A DNA stretch of 64,000 nt from NCBI GenBank assembly GCA_038524795.1, contig JBCBIJ010000003.1:1-64000 (forward strand). The letters are read 5' to 3'. Origin of the DNA: CALBPI01 sp038524795. Its GTDB lineage: Bacteria; Pseudomonadota; Gammaproteobacteria; Steroidobacterales; Woeseiaceae. The notes beneath the pieces were generated by a model, which was not told the DNA's origin, did not search any database, and saw nothing but the letters and a program-made list of their open reading frames with translations. Below are positions 15,952 through 25,040 of this stretch, one piece after another (the stretch's first letter is position 1; every line of letters starts with the position of its first letter). The translations under genes and the position numbers were made by a program.

Positions 15952-18246
15952 TCAGTTGAAGTTGAGCCGGAAGCTCACGCCGAAGTAGCGATCCGCGTCG
16001 CGCGGAATCTGGTAACGGAAGCCGTCACCCGAGAACGTCGTCGCGTAGGACTCATCCGTCAAGTTCTTGCCGACCAGCGTAACGCTCAGCCGATCATCCG
16101 CCGTGTGGTAGCCGACACTCGCATTTAGAATGCTGTAGTCGGGCAACAGGAACGGATCGTCGGCGGTCTGACCGATGTTGCCGGACAGAATCTCGTCGGT
16201 GTACACGTAGCTACCGAAGAACCGGATGCTCGCGCCGCTGTCCAGTGCGAGCTCGTACTGGCTGGCCAGCGAGATTTTCGTGTCCGGAGCAAACGGCAGC
16301 GGATCACCGCGCGTAGACTCGGCATCCGAGAACGAAGCACCACCGCTGATCAGCCAGTCGGCAGACACGTTCCAGATGAAGTCGACCTCGAAGCCCTGCG
16401 TCTCGACGTCACCGCCGTTCGTGAAGCCCGTAATCGTCGTGCCGTCCGAATCGTCAAAGTCGTTGGCCTGGAAGTTCTCGATTTCGGTCGAGTACGCGGC
16501 AAGACTCAGGAAACCCCAGCTCGCTGCGTGCTTGTAGCCGATCTCGATGCTGTCCGAGGTCTCTGCGTCAATCGGGTTAATGTCGTTGGCGCTCATGTTG
16601 TAGAACACATTGAACGCCGGACCTTTGTAACCCTGCGAGTAGGTGGCGTAAGCCGTGCCCACATCGCTGAGATCCCACTGTAGACCCAAACGACCCGAGA
16701 AGTCGCTCTCATCGGTCGAGCCATCGAAGTTGGTGTCTTCCGTGCGCGGGCGAACGCCAACGCCGCGACGACCGAACTCATCGTTGCTGAAGCGGTTGTG
16801 GTTGAATGAGACTTCGTCCTCCGTCCAGCGGGCGCCAAAGATCAAGCGCAACTGATCCGTGAAGCTGTACGTACCCTGACCGAACAACGCGTAGTTCTCG
16901 AAGTCGGTGTCAAACCGGCCCGTCGCCGACACGATGTCGTTCGCGTTACAGGTGATGCCGTTATCCGCGATGAACTGCGCCACGTCCGCTGGCGAGTTGG
17001 GCAGGCCCAACGTCGTGCCCAGGTGGAACGTGATTGCCTCGTCGAGCTGTCCATTGTTGTTTTGGCAGCTTGCCTCACGGGTGAAGCTACGTTGCGACTC
17101 AATGTTCCAGTAGAAGAAGCCCACTTGCCACTCAAGCGCTTCACCGGCTGGCGAGGTCAGACGCAGCTCCTGCGAGAACTGGCGCCATTCCTGAGGACCG
17201 ATGTCGTGCAGCTGGAATGGCACACCGAAGACAGGCTGGTTGCTGTCGCCCGCGATGGAGGTGAAATCCCCTTCACGGAATTCGGTGTTGTCCCACGACC
17301 GGAACGCCGTGATCGACGTGAACGCATTCTCGCCGATTTCGGAGTCAACCTGGATGGAGACACCCGAGAACGAATCCAGTGTGCGCGTCTCGAAATCGTG
17401 GTCGACGCGGCGCTGGTCAAGATCAAGGCCCATGCCTGAAGGCACCGCCTCACTGTCCGGATTGCGACCGCTGGGACGCGCCTCAAGATCGGCACAGCAA
17501 TCACTGTCGGCTTCGTAGTCTTCGAAGATCATGAGCACGCTGGTCGTGTCATTCACGTCGTAGTCGAGCATCGCGCGGATGCCTTGCCGGTCGTAACCGT
17601 TGACCGTTTCGTTGTTGAAGACGTTTTCGATGTAGCCATCAAACTGTGCGTCGAACACCGTCAGACTGGCGCGAACATCATCGCTAAGCGGACCGGAGAT
17701 CCGGCCCTTGGTGATGATCTCGTTGTCTTCGAAGTAACTCGCCTGCACGTAGCCCTCGAACGTGTCCGTGGGCTTCTTCGTGATGATGTTCACCACACCC
17801 GCCGATGCGTTCTTGCCAAACAGCGTGCCCTGCGGACCGCGCAGCACCTCGACCCGTTCCAGGTCGTAGAGGTTGGCGAACGCCTGGCCTGATCGGCCCA
17901 GCACCACGCCATCGACGACCGTCGACACACTGGGTTCGGCACCGATACTGAACGAGATCGTGCCGATCCCGCGCACCGTCAGCGCACTGTTGCGTGTGGT
18001 GTTACCGGTTCGGAAGGACACCGAAGGCACCAATGCCTGCAGGTCTTCCATATTGCGCGCAAAACTCGCGTCGATCTGGTCTGCACCGAGTACCGATACC
18101 GCTACGGGTACATCAGTGATGGACTCTTCGCGCTTCTGCGCCGTTACCGTGATTTCTTCAATTGCGCCTTGCGCGCCGGCCGGCGCTGACAAGGTCCATT
18201 GCAGTGCAACCGCAATAACTGCAGCCGCTACCATGCCATTCCTCAT
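15952..18246 (-). CDS. TonB-dependent outer-membrane receptor
   Basis: A 764-residue outer-membrane beta-barrel importer. It has a cleavable signal ending SAPAGAQG, then a TonB box-like stretch EEITVTAQKREESITDVPVAVSV. The plug domain carries LVPSVSFRTGNTTRNSALTVRGIG and the segment RVEVLRGPQGTLFGKNASAG, and the barrel closes SFRLNFN. The TAQKR...DVPVAVSV pattern is typical of receptors in proteobacteria that take up sterol, carbohydrate or other complex substrates. The start at 18246 has AGGAGAG upstream; an ORF extension to 18402 would cover the operator palindrome. The nearby symporter would complete transport across the inner membrane. Confidence 0.93.
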   Translation of the reverse strand: MRNGMVAAAVIAVALQWTLSAPAGAQGAIEEITVTAQKREESITDVPVAVSVLGADQIDASFARNMEDLQALVPSVSFRTGNTTRNSALTVRGIGTISFSIGAEPSVSTVVDGVVLGRSGQAFANLYDLERVEVLRGPQGTLFGKNASAGVVNIITKKPTDTFEGYVQASYFEDNEIITKGRISGPLSDDVRASLTVFDAQFDGYIENVFNNETVNGYDRQGIRAMLDYDVNDTTSVLMIFEDYEADSDCCADLEARPSGRNPDSEAVPSGMGLDLDQRRVDHDFETRTLDSFSGVSIQVDSEIGENAFTSITAFRSWDNTEFREGDFTSIAGDSNQPVFGVPFQLHDIGPQEWRQFSQELRLTSPAGEALEWQVGFFYWNIESQRSFTREASCQNNNGQLDEAITFHLGTTLGLPNSPADVAQFIADNGITCNANDIVSATGRFDTDFENYALFGQGTYSFTDQLRLIFGARWTEDEVSFNHNRFSNDEFGRRGVGVRPRTEDTNFDGSTDESDFSGRLGLQWDLSDVGTAYATYSQGYKGPAFNVFYNMSANDINPIDAETSDSIEIGYKHAASWGFLSLAAYSTEIENFQANDFDDSDGTTITGFTNGGDVETQGFEVDFIWNVSADWLISGGASFSDAESTRGDPLPFAPDTKISLASQYELALDSGASIRFFGSYVYTDEILSGNIGQTADDPFLLPDYSILNASVGYHTADDRLSVTLVGKNLTDESYATTFSGDGFRYQIPRDADRYFGVSFRLNFN

Positions 18247-18344
18247 GGTTTGCTCTCCTGGTTCCCCCAAACCAATGAGCAGACCCGCCCTGTCTAGGCA
18301 AAGTCCACCCCCCGTCCAGCCCCGTTCTACGCCCCCTGGATGGC

Positions 18345-18364
18345 AAATGCAAACGTTTGCATTT
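18345..18364. promoter_or_regulatory. Perfect 20-bp LacI-type operator palindrome
   Basis: AAATGCAAACGTTTGCATTT is a perfect inverted repeat with a central CG, the hallmark of LacI/GalR-family operators. It sits 99-118 bp upstream of the TonB-receptor start and 41 bp past the symporter stop. The regulator at 14895 is the obvious candidate to bind it. The assignment is by family rule and position, not by experiment. Confidence 0.75.
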
Positions 18365-18405
18365 TGTAGCGTACGCGCAACGGTGATGCTGCGATGCAGC
18401 AACTA

Positions 18406-20094
18406 TCAGGGTTTAGCGAGTAGTCGCCAGCCCACGGCCGTCCCAACGGCTAGCGCCCCGGCCAGCGGCCAAAAAAGCCCGTTGCCGCCGTTGACGAGTC
18501 CGACAGGCGAGAAGACGAGGTAGAGCAATATGATCGTCGAGAGCAGCAGCAGAGCCACTGGCCGCGCCAACGGCCATTCGGTCATGTCCACGGCGCTCTT
18601 TGTCGTGTACTCCCAGGCTCCCTCGCGCGGCTGCAGGTAGCCGATCCCAAGCATGATGCCGACTTCGATGATGAACAGCACGGCGTAGAGGTGCAGGAAG
18701 TGCAGCGTGAACACCTCGGGCAAGCCGAAGCGCGCAATGCCGTAGGCGACCACGTGGAAGCAGATCACGATCTTGGCACCCAGCGCGGGCACGCGGCGCG
18801 TGAACAAACCGACCATGACGATGGCTACCACGGGGATGTTGTAGAAGCCCGTAAAGATGCGAATGATCTGCCAAAGCCCCTCGGGTGCGTATTGCAACAG
18901 CGGCGCCACGGTAAACGAGAACAGCGCAATGACCATACTCGCAATCTTTGCCACCTTGACCATTTGCGCATCGGAGACGGGTTCTTTCTTCATCGGCGCG
19001 TACACGTCGAGACAGAACAGCGTCGCCGCGCTGTTCAGCAGCGAGTTAAACGAGCTGAACACCGCGCCCAGCAACACAGCCAAGAAGAGTCCGGACAGAT
19101 AGAACGGCAGCACATCGCGAATGAGCTGCGGGTACGCAAGATCAATCGTCTCAAGCCCGGGGCCGTAGAGATGAAACGCGAGCACGCCCGGGATCATCAT
19201 CATGAACGGCACCATGACCTTGAAGAAGCCCGAGAGCAGCACGCCCTTCTGCCCTTCCGCAAGCGACTGCGCGCCCAGCGTGCGCTGGATGACGTACTGG
19301 TTCGTGCACCAGTAGAACAGGTTGGCAAACAGCATCCCGGTAAAGATGGTCGCGAACGGTGTGGGGTCCGTCGATGACCCGATGGCATTGAGTTTCTGCG
19401 TCTCGCTGCTTGTCAGTGTCGTGAGCCCCGCCGAGAACGACCCGTCTCCGAGCTTGATTACCCCGAGCACGGGCACGAGCAAACCGATGAAGAGCAAGCC
19501 GATGCCGTTGAGTGTGTCCGACACGGCGACCGCCTTGAGTCCGCCAAAGATCGCATAGACCGCGCCAATGCTGCCGATCGTAACGATCGTGATGAGCAGA
19601 CCCTGGCTGTAGCTGACGCCGAGCAGCGTCGGCACGTCAAACAAGCGCAGAACCGCAATCGACCCGGCGTAGAGCACCGACGGAATCGTGACAAGGCCGT
19701 AGCCGACCATGAACAGCACCACAGACATGCGCCGCACGCCGTCGTCGAAGCGGTTGCTCAGAAACTCCGGCAGTGTCGTGAACGCGCCTGCGAGGTAGCG
19801 CGGCAGAAACACGAGCGCCATGCAGATCGTGGCAAATGCCGCCGTCACCTCCCAGGCCATACTGCTCATGTTGTAGCCGTAGGCCGAACCGTTGAGGCCG
19901 ATGAGCTGCTCGGCCGAGAGGTTGGTAAGCAACATCGAGCCCGCGATGAAGATGCCCGTAAGGCCGCGGCCGGCGAGAAAGTAGCCGTCGCGCGTATCGA
20001 CTTCGCCACGCGTCTTGAGATACGAAACGACGGCCACGGCCGCCATGAACGCGATGCAGGTCGTCGCCGTTAGTAACCAGTTATCTGCAGACAC
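18406..20094 (-). CDS. Sodium:solute symporter (SLC5/SSS family)
   Basis: A 562-residue inner-membrane transporter with about 14 hydrophobic segments. Family features are the region GYFLAGRGLTGIFIAGSMLL and, following it, LSAEQLIGLNGSAYGYNMSS, close to sugar-type SSS members such as vSGLT. Na+-coupled uptake of a sugar or related polyol is the best inference. The start is GTG at 20094 behind a GGGGCGAGG-rich stretch. The metallopeptidase gene ends 33 bp upstream on the same strand, and the TonB receptor lies 160 bp downstream behind its own operator. This suggests a linked import pathway. Confidence 0.92.
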   Translation of the reverse strand: MSADNWLLTATTCIAFMAAVAVVSYLKTRGEVDTRDGYFLAGRGLTGIFIAGSMLLTNLSAEQLIGLNGSAYGYNMSSMAWEVTAAFATICMALVFLPRYLAGAFTTLPEFLSNRFDDGVRRMSVVLFMVGYGLVTIPSVLYAGSIAVLRLFDVPTLLGVSYSQGLLITIVTIGSIGAVYAIFGGLKAVAVSDTLNGIGLLFIGLLVPVLGVIKLGDGSFSAGLTTLTSSETQKLNAIGSSTDPTPFATIFTGMLFANLFYWCTNQYVIQRTLGAQSLAEGQKGVLLSGFFKVMVPFMMMIPGVLAFHLYGPGLETIDLAYPQLIRDVLPFYLSGLFLAVLLGAVFSSFNSLLNSAATLFCLDVYAPMKKEPVSDAQMVKVAKIASMVIALFSFTVAPLLQYAPEGLWQIIRIFTGFYNIPVVAIVMVGLFTRRVPALGAKIVICFHVVAYGIARFGLPEVFTLHFLHLYAVLFIIEVGIMLGIGYLQPREGAWEYTTKSAVDMTEWPLARPVALLLLSTIILLYLVFSPVGLVNGGNGLFWPLAGALAVGTAVGWRLLAKP

Positions 20095-20127
20095 CCTCGC
20101 CCCCCCAGGCCTTTCGCGGTCGCCGCG

Positions 20128-22572
20128 CTACCTTATCAGGGTGGCGCTGTCACAGTGCCAGCAGTTGCTGCCTGAACCGATCGGACTGCCCGGCGGGATC
20201 TCCGCAACCGCGGGTAACCGCTCAGTGGGCCATTCACCGGAACTGAGGTAGCGCGCGATCACGCGCGCAAGCCAGCTACGCTCCGCCACCGACTGAGTCA
20301 GCCTGCGGTTTTCGAGCTGGCGCTGCGCATTGCCGAGCGCCTGACGCGCGGCGGCACGAACGGGCGCGTCGGCGTCGGCGTCCCCGTCGAGCGTGACCAG
20401 CGCTGTGACGTACTGCCACTGTACGGCGTACTGCACCTCCGGCGCCGCCGCGCCCGGTGCAAACACGACTTGGGAAAGTGCGTCGAAGACTTCTTCGGGC
20501 CCCAGCTGCTCGGCGTCGCGTGCGTGCTGCAGCGTCACGCGGGCCATGCGCGTCCCATCGAGAACGGAACCCAACGTCAGTCGCGCGGCCGCCCCCGCGG
20601 CGGCCAGCGGGTCAAACAACGGTGCGCGGCGACTCTCGATGCGCTCACGCCCAAGAATCGGCTCGCGGCTATCAAACGGTGGCTGCATGAGGGCCAGCAC
20701 GCGGGCCGGAATCGCAAGTGCCTCGGGCTCGAGCGTCGCCGCCAGCGCGGCCAGTGCACGGCGCTGATCGGCAACCGCAACGGATTCGACACGTGTGACC
20801 TCACCACCCGCAATGTCGTAATCGAAGCTTGCACCGCCAACAAACTTTGCTGCCGCTTGAACCTGGTACCGGTGATAGAGGTAGATGGGCGCGAATATGG
20901 TTTGCAGGTCCGCGACACTCTGTCCGGGCGCAAGCCGATCAAGGTCGAAGTCGGCGAGCGCGGCTTTGCGAACGCGCATCGTTTCCTCTAGAAATTCGAC
21001 GGCATCGTTGCCGTTGTCCCATAGGCTCCCGCGCGGGTGGGCGGCGCCGATGGGTCGTGAGTGCTGGTCAGCCACAAAGTGCAGGCCAGAGCCGTAGGCC
21101 GAATCAATCACGCGCGCGAGGCCGGCCCGCTCATCGGTATCAGGCGGAAACTCCGAGTACAACCAGGCAACGGTGAAGTCGTCCCAGGCACCCATGCCGG
21201 TTGCGTAGGCCGCGCTGAAATCAATCGCGCCCGTAGCGTTCACGGTGATCAACGGCGCCGGGTAATCCATCACCGACGCCCGGTCGTCAGCACTCGCGGC
21301 CATGTTGTGTGCGAAACCAAGCGCGTGGCCGACCTCGTGCGCGGAGAGCTGCCGAATGCGGGCCAGCGCCACCGCCTCGGCATCCACGCCACCGCGCCCG
21401 GCAAGGCCTTCGAAGATCATGCGGTCCTGTCGCACACGCTGACTGCCCAGAATGACGTGACCCTTGAGCATCTCGCCCGTGCGCGGGTCGGCAACGCCAC
21501 CGCCATAGGACCAACCGCGCGTTTGCCGGTGCACCCACTGAATGACGTTGTAGCGTACGTCCAGCGGATGCGCGCCCTCGGGGAGCACCTCAACGCGGTA
21601 GGCGTCTTCGAAGCCTGCCGCCTCGAAAGCGTCGCCCCACCACGACGCACCCTCGATCAGGGCGGAGCGAATCGGCTCGGGCGCACCCGGATCGACAAAG
21701 AACACGATGGGTTTCTTCACGGCGCTGCGCGCAGCGCTCGGGTCAATCTTCTCAAGTCGGTAACGACGCGCCAGACGGCGCACCAGCGAACCCGACAGCG
21801 GCTGACTGAAGTCGTAGTAGTCAACACTGATGGCCGCAGAGCGCGGGTCCCAGTCACGCTGCCGATAGCCCGGCGCCGGCAGGCGTACGAATGTGTGGTG
21901 CAACACGAGACTCACGGCGCGCGCGTCGGCGGCCGTTGCGCGCACTTCGCTGCCGGGCTCGGTGCTCGCGAACGTTAGGGTCGCCTCGAGCTCCACGTTG
22001 TCCGGAAAGGCCAGCTGCTTACCATCCACAAAACTCCGAGTGGCATCGAGTCGAAAGCTGCCCTGCCCTGTCCGTCGGAGTTGTGCGGCGATACCCAGAT
22101 GGTCGCGGACGAGAAAGCCAGACAGGTCGACCAACAACCGCCCGCTCGCATCGCGCGCAAGAACCGGTGTGGTCCAGAGCACCGAAGATGCAAACGACTC
22201 ACGCACAGCGCGCTGCTCTTCCGCGTTATCCGCCGACGCACGGTAGTCGGTATTCACCGCCTCGATGACGAGCTGTTCGCCGACCTGACGGAACGCCACA
22301 AGAATGCCGCTGTCGCCCGCGCCACGATCGAGACCGACGGGATTAGAACCGAGCCCCGCGCGCAGCCGTGTCGCGTAAATGTAGCGACCGACGGCACCGC
22401 TCGCGTCGGGTGTCGGCAGCGTCGCCAGCAGCTTCCCGCCGCCCGCTGCTGCGTGGATCTCAAACAAGCCCGCCTGCGCGTCAAGACCTGCGATTTTGTC
22501 GCTGTACTCGTCCGCCCAGGTGGTTGCTGAAAACAACCCGGCGACAAACAGTGCGAACCTTGCCCGCCGCAT
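20128..22572 (-). CDS. Secreted zinc metallopeptidase (DUF5117/DUF5118-like)
   Basis: An 814-residue exported protein with an N-terminal signal (RRARFALFVAGLFSATTWA). The metzincin-type zinc motif HEVGHALGFAHN lies near residue 395, followed by a Met-turn-like SVMDYPAP. The N-terminal 150 residues resemble the DUF5117 domain (ATRLRAGLGSNPVGLDRG), a known arrangement in large bacterial metallopeptidases. The ATG at 22572 gives a clean signal; a GTG two codons upstream is possible. The DUF302 gene ends just upstream and the symporter begins 33 bp downstream, so the four minus-strand genes 23033-18406 may be co-transcribed. Confidence 0.88.
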   Translation of the reverse strand: MRRARFALFVAGLFSATTWADEYSDKIAGLDAQAGLFEIHAAAGGGKLLATLPTPDASGAVGRYIYATRLRAGLGSNPVGLDRGAGDSGILVAFRQVGEQLVIEAVNTDYRASADNAEEQRAVRESFASSVLWTTPVLARDASGRLLVDLSGFLVRDHLGIAAQLRRTGQGSFRLDATRSFVDGKQLAFPDNVELEATLTFASTEPGSEVRATAADARAVSLVLHHTFVRLPAPGYRQRDWDPRSAAISVDYYDFSQPLSGSLVRRLARRYRLEKIDPSAARSAVKKPIVFFVDPGAPEPIRSALIEGASWWGDAFEAAGFEDAYRVEVLPEGAHPLDVRYNVIQWVHRQTRGWSYGGGVADPRTGEMLKGHVILGSQRVRQDRMIFEGLAGRGGVDAEAVALARIRQLSAHEVGHALGFAHNMAASADDRASVMDYPAPLITVNATGAIDFSAAYATGMGAWDDFTVAWLYSEFPPDTDERAGLARVIDSAYGSGLHFVADQHSRPIGAAHPRGSLWDNGNDAVEFLEETMRVRKAALADFDLDRLAPGQSVADLQTIFAPIYLYHRYQVQAAAKFVGGASFDYDIAGGEVTRVESVAVADQRRALAALAATLEPEALAIPARVLALMQPPFDSREPILGRERIESRRAPLFDPLAAAGAAARLTLGSVLDGTRMARVTLQHARDAEQLGPEEVFDALSQVVFAPGAAAPEVQYAVQWQYVTALVTLDGDADADAPVRAAARQALGNAQRQLENRRLTQSVAERSWLARVIARYLSSGEWPTERLPAVAEIPPGSPIGSGSNCWHCDSATLIR

Positions 22573-22580
22573 CGTCACGC

Positions 22581-23033
22581 CTAAGGGCCTGCTGTGGCCG
22601 CGTTGGCGAACGCGGCGAGCGCGTTATTGACGTTCTGCACGACGCCGGAGCAAGCACCCAGGCCATGTCGCTCCGCGATCCAGAAGCCGGGGTTGTAGGC
22701 GAGGTAGGTAAGGCCGTCCTCGTCCTCGTAGATCAGCGCCTTCATCGGCAGATCGATGCCTACGCGCTGCTCACAGTTCATCAGTCGCGTCCCGACCCGC
22801 GGATTACCAAACAACACGAGCACCGTCGGGCGCAGCGACTGGTCTACGCTAGCAGCGCCCGCCGCGTGATCGATAACGTTGAAGATCGTCATGCCGCGTT
22901 CGGTGAGTGCGGCTTCGAGCCGCTCGACCGTTGTGGGCACGTCATGGGCGCTCGGCACCGTCCTGAGGCCGTCGTCGATGGTGGTCGCACAGCCGGTGAG
23001 TAGCAAAAACAAAAAGATCACAGCGAATCGCAT
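22581..23033 (-). CDS. DUF302-domain lipoprotein
   Basis: A 150-residue protein with a short lipoprotein signal (FLFLLLTGCATT, Cys about 15) and a DUF302-type domain. The domain shows TVERLEAALTERGMTIFNVIDHAAGA, PTVLVLFGNPRVGTRLM and LPMKALIYEDEDGLTYLAYNPGFWIAERHGL. DUF302 proteins are small periplasmic or membrane-bound proteins of unknown role. The gene ends 8 bp before the metallopeptidase ATG, so the two are probably one transcript. It is separated from the upstream PhoX-like gene by a terminator hairpin. Confidence 0.85.
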   Translation of the reverse strand: MRFAVIFLFLLLTGCATTIDDGLRTVPSAHDVPTTVERLEAALTERGMTIFNVIDHAAGAASVDQSLRPTVLVLFGNPRVGTRLMNCEQRVGIDLPMKALIYEDEDGLTYLAYNPGFWIAERHGLGACSGVVQNVNNALAAFANAATAGP

Positions 23034-23091
23034 GGCGTCGTCCCCGTTCGTTTACCCACCGACAGGGTAGCCATACGCGCGGAAAAGAAGA

Positions 23092-23135
23092 AGCCCCAGG
23101 GGCCGCGGCCACCGTGCGCCGCCGCCCCAGGGGCT
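23092..23135 (-). terminator. Terminator hairpin after the PhoX-like gene
   Basis: A long GC-rich imperfect stem (left arm AGCCCCAGGGGCCGCGGC, right arm ending CCCCAGGGGCT) lies 22 bp past the minus-strand stop at 23158. On that strand it is followed by CTTCTTCTTTTCC, a T-rich tract, as expected for intrinsic termination. Confidence 0.8.
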
Positions 23136-23157
23136 CCGGGTAACCCAAGCGGGTCAG

Positions 23158-24750
23158 CTAGCGTAGACGACCCCGTCCCGCAGGCGCTCGACTGGGCTGG
23201 CGACCGAACGGCGCGCCCAACGTGATCGGCGAATTGTCGCTGCGCCAGATCGCGAAGGTAATGCCGATGCCCTGGAGGTTGACGAACATGCGACGTCCGA
23301 CAGGGTCAAAGCACGCACCACAAAATTCGCTCGTGTCGATGTTGTTCTGCGCGAACGTGAACAGACCCCCGGTGGAATCGACACCGACGACGCGCTGACT
23401 GAAGTTTGGCGCGCCGGGCGTTCCGCTCGAGCCATCTTCACAAAGGTACAACGTGCCGTCGCGACCCACCGTTATGTTGTCGGGACCATCCAACAGGTTT
23501 TCGTCGGTCGACTCGACGATGAGCGTGACCGTCTCGGTTGCCGGGTCGTAGACCATGACCTGGCCTTCGCGGGCTTCACCGGCACCACTATTGACCCAGT
23601 AGTGCTTGCCCTGGAACTGCCAGGCGCCCTCACCGCGCCAGAAGATTGACGCGCCCTTGGCCTGCGCCTCCGCACGAAGCGTATCGCCCTCGGGATCCAC
23701 GTCCTCGAGCTTGATCCACTCGACGGCCAGCGGCTGCCCCAGGAAGGGGAGAAAACTCGCGGGTGCTCCGCGACCCGTACCGCGTGTGTCGATGACCTCA
23801 GTGCCATTCGCAAAGGTCGTCGGCAACGGGCTGCCGTCTCGCAATGAACGCTGGCCGGGCTTGATGCGCATGGCGTAGAGGTCGCCCCCTTCCTGCAGCG
23901 CGCCGAATCCGCGGATACCCCGCACCTTGGGTACAAAGCGGTAGTAGGCCGAATCGCCGCGGTCCTCGGTTTCGTAGATGTATCCCGTTGTCTCATCGAC
24001 ACTCACAGCCTCGTGATTCATACGGCCCATGTCGATGATCGGAATCGGGTCGACCGCCTCTCCGAGTGCGAATGGCACTTCGAAGTTGTAGCCGTGCTTC
24101 ATCATGGCGCGACAATCGCTGGCTGGCGTCGTGACATTTTCTTCGCACGAAATCCAGGACCCCCAGGGCGTGGGACCACCCGCACAGTTTCTGATCGTAC
24201 CGCCCAGCGAGACGTAGTCCTCTACGACGCGACCCTCGAGATCGACAATAACCGTAGACGTGCCACCGCCGCCGAGGCCGGCCGCCTCATTCTGAAACGG
24301 ATCGTACTGCTTGCCGTTCGCGGCCAGGCAACCCGTTATGTCACCGGCCTCGCTCTCGATAATCGACAGCTCGTGGTTTCTGACCAGCGCGTAGTGTCCA
24401 CGGCCAGCGTAGAACACCGCCATGCCGTCGTGGTCGCCCGGCACCAGGTTGCCGTCACTCATCGTATCGCCGCGGATCGAGATGGCGGTGTACTGAAACC
24501 CTGCGGGTAACTGCAGCAGCGGAATGCCACTGAGATCGCCAGCGCCGGCGACATTCGTCAGGCTCGCCGTGTTATTCGGCACAACGGGACTGATGGGACC
24601 AAAACCCGGCACGCTAAAACTTGCCGTGCCACCCGGCCCGTTCGCCAACGCGACACGGGCGTTAAGAAGACCCAGTGGGGCCACGACCGAAGCGGCGGCG
24701 GCGCTCGACATGAGCCTTGAGAACTCTCTGCGAGAAATATTGCGCATCAT
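23158..24750 (-). CDS. PhoX-family (DUF839) Tat-exported phosphatase-like protein
   Basis: A 530-residue protein with a twin-arginine signal (NISRREFSRLM followed by SSAAAASVVAPLG), so it is exported folded. The mature part is a PhoX/DUF839 beta-propeller, with NHELSIIE, GGGGTSTVIVDLEG, NCAGGPTPWGSWISCEEN and NHEAVSVDETTGYIYETED. PhoX enzymes are calcium- and iron-dependent alkaline phosphatases, but many DUF839 proteins lack demonstrated activity. The start at 24750 has GGGGAGGAAG upstream; an extended frame to 24969 is not credible. No phosphate-regulation box was recognised. Confidence 0.85.
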   Translation of the reverse strand: MMRNISRREFSRLMSSAAAASVVAPLGLLNARVALANGPGGTASFSVPGFGPISPVVPNNTASLTNVAGAGDLSGIPLLQLPAGFQYTAISIRGDTMSDGNLVPGDHDGMAVFYAGRGHYALVRNHELSIIESEAGDITGCLAANGKQYDPFQNEAAGLGGGGTSTVIVDLEGRVVEDYVSLGGTIRNCAGGPTPWGSWISCEENVTTPASDCRAMMKHGYNFEVPFALGEAVDPIPIIDMGRMNHEAVSVDETTGYIYETEDRGDSAYYRFVPKVRGIRGFGALQEGGDLYAMRIKPGQRSLRDGSPLPTTFANGTEVIDTRGTGRGAPASFLPFLGQPLAVEWIKLEDVDPEGDTLRAEAQAKGASIFWRGEGAWQFQGKHYWVNSGAGEAREGQVMVYDPATETVTLIVESTDENLLDGPDNITVGRDGTLYLCEDGSSGTPGAPNFSQRVVGVDSTGGLFTFAQNNIDTSEFCGACFDPVGRRMFVNLQGIGITFAIWRSDNSPITLGAPFGRQPSRAPAGRGRLR

Positions 24751-25040
24751 CTTCCTCCCCATGGAACACGTAATCGACTCCTTGACCCGCGGGCCGTGAA
24801 GGCCCGCACGAATCACGCTACGCTTTGGCCGCGTCAGGGCAGTGACTATTATGTGAATTGGTCGTGACGGCAGTTTCGCTGTGCACCGCACAGCCAAATG
24901 GCATCGGGCAGGAAAAACGCCGCCAGACCGACAGCTTGAACACGGAAAGTCATGTACACCGTCAGACATGACGTCGGGATGACAGGTTCATGACGGCGTA
25001 TGACGCCCGTCCTTGGGCGTGCAACTAGAGGGGTTGGCTT

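Noticed and set aside
15952..18402. Longer TonB-receptor reading frame starting at 18402
   Set aside because: It would translate through the operator palindrome and delay the signal peptide by 52 residues; 18246 has a ribosome-binding site.
18691..19377. 228-residue plus-strand ORF inside the symporter gene
   Set aside because: Antisense shadow: His/Glu/Arg-rich frame produced by GC-rich codons of the real gene.
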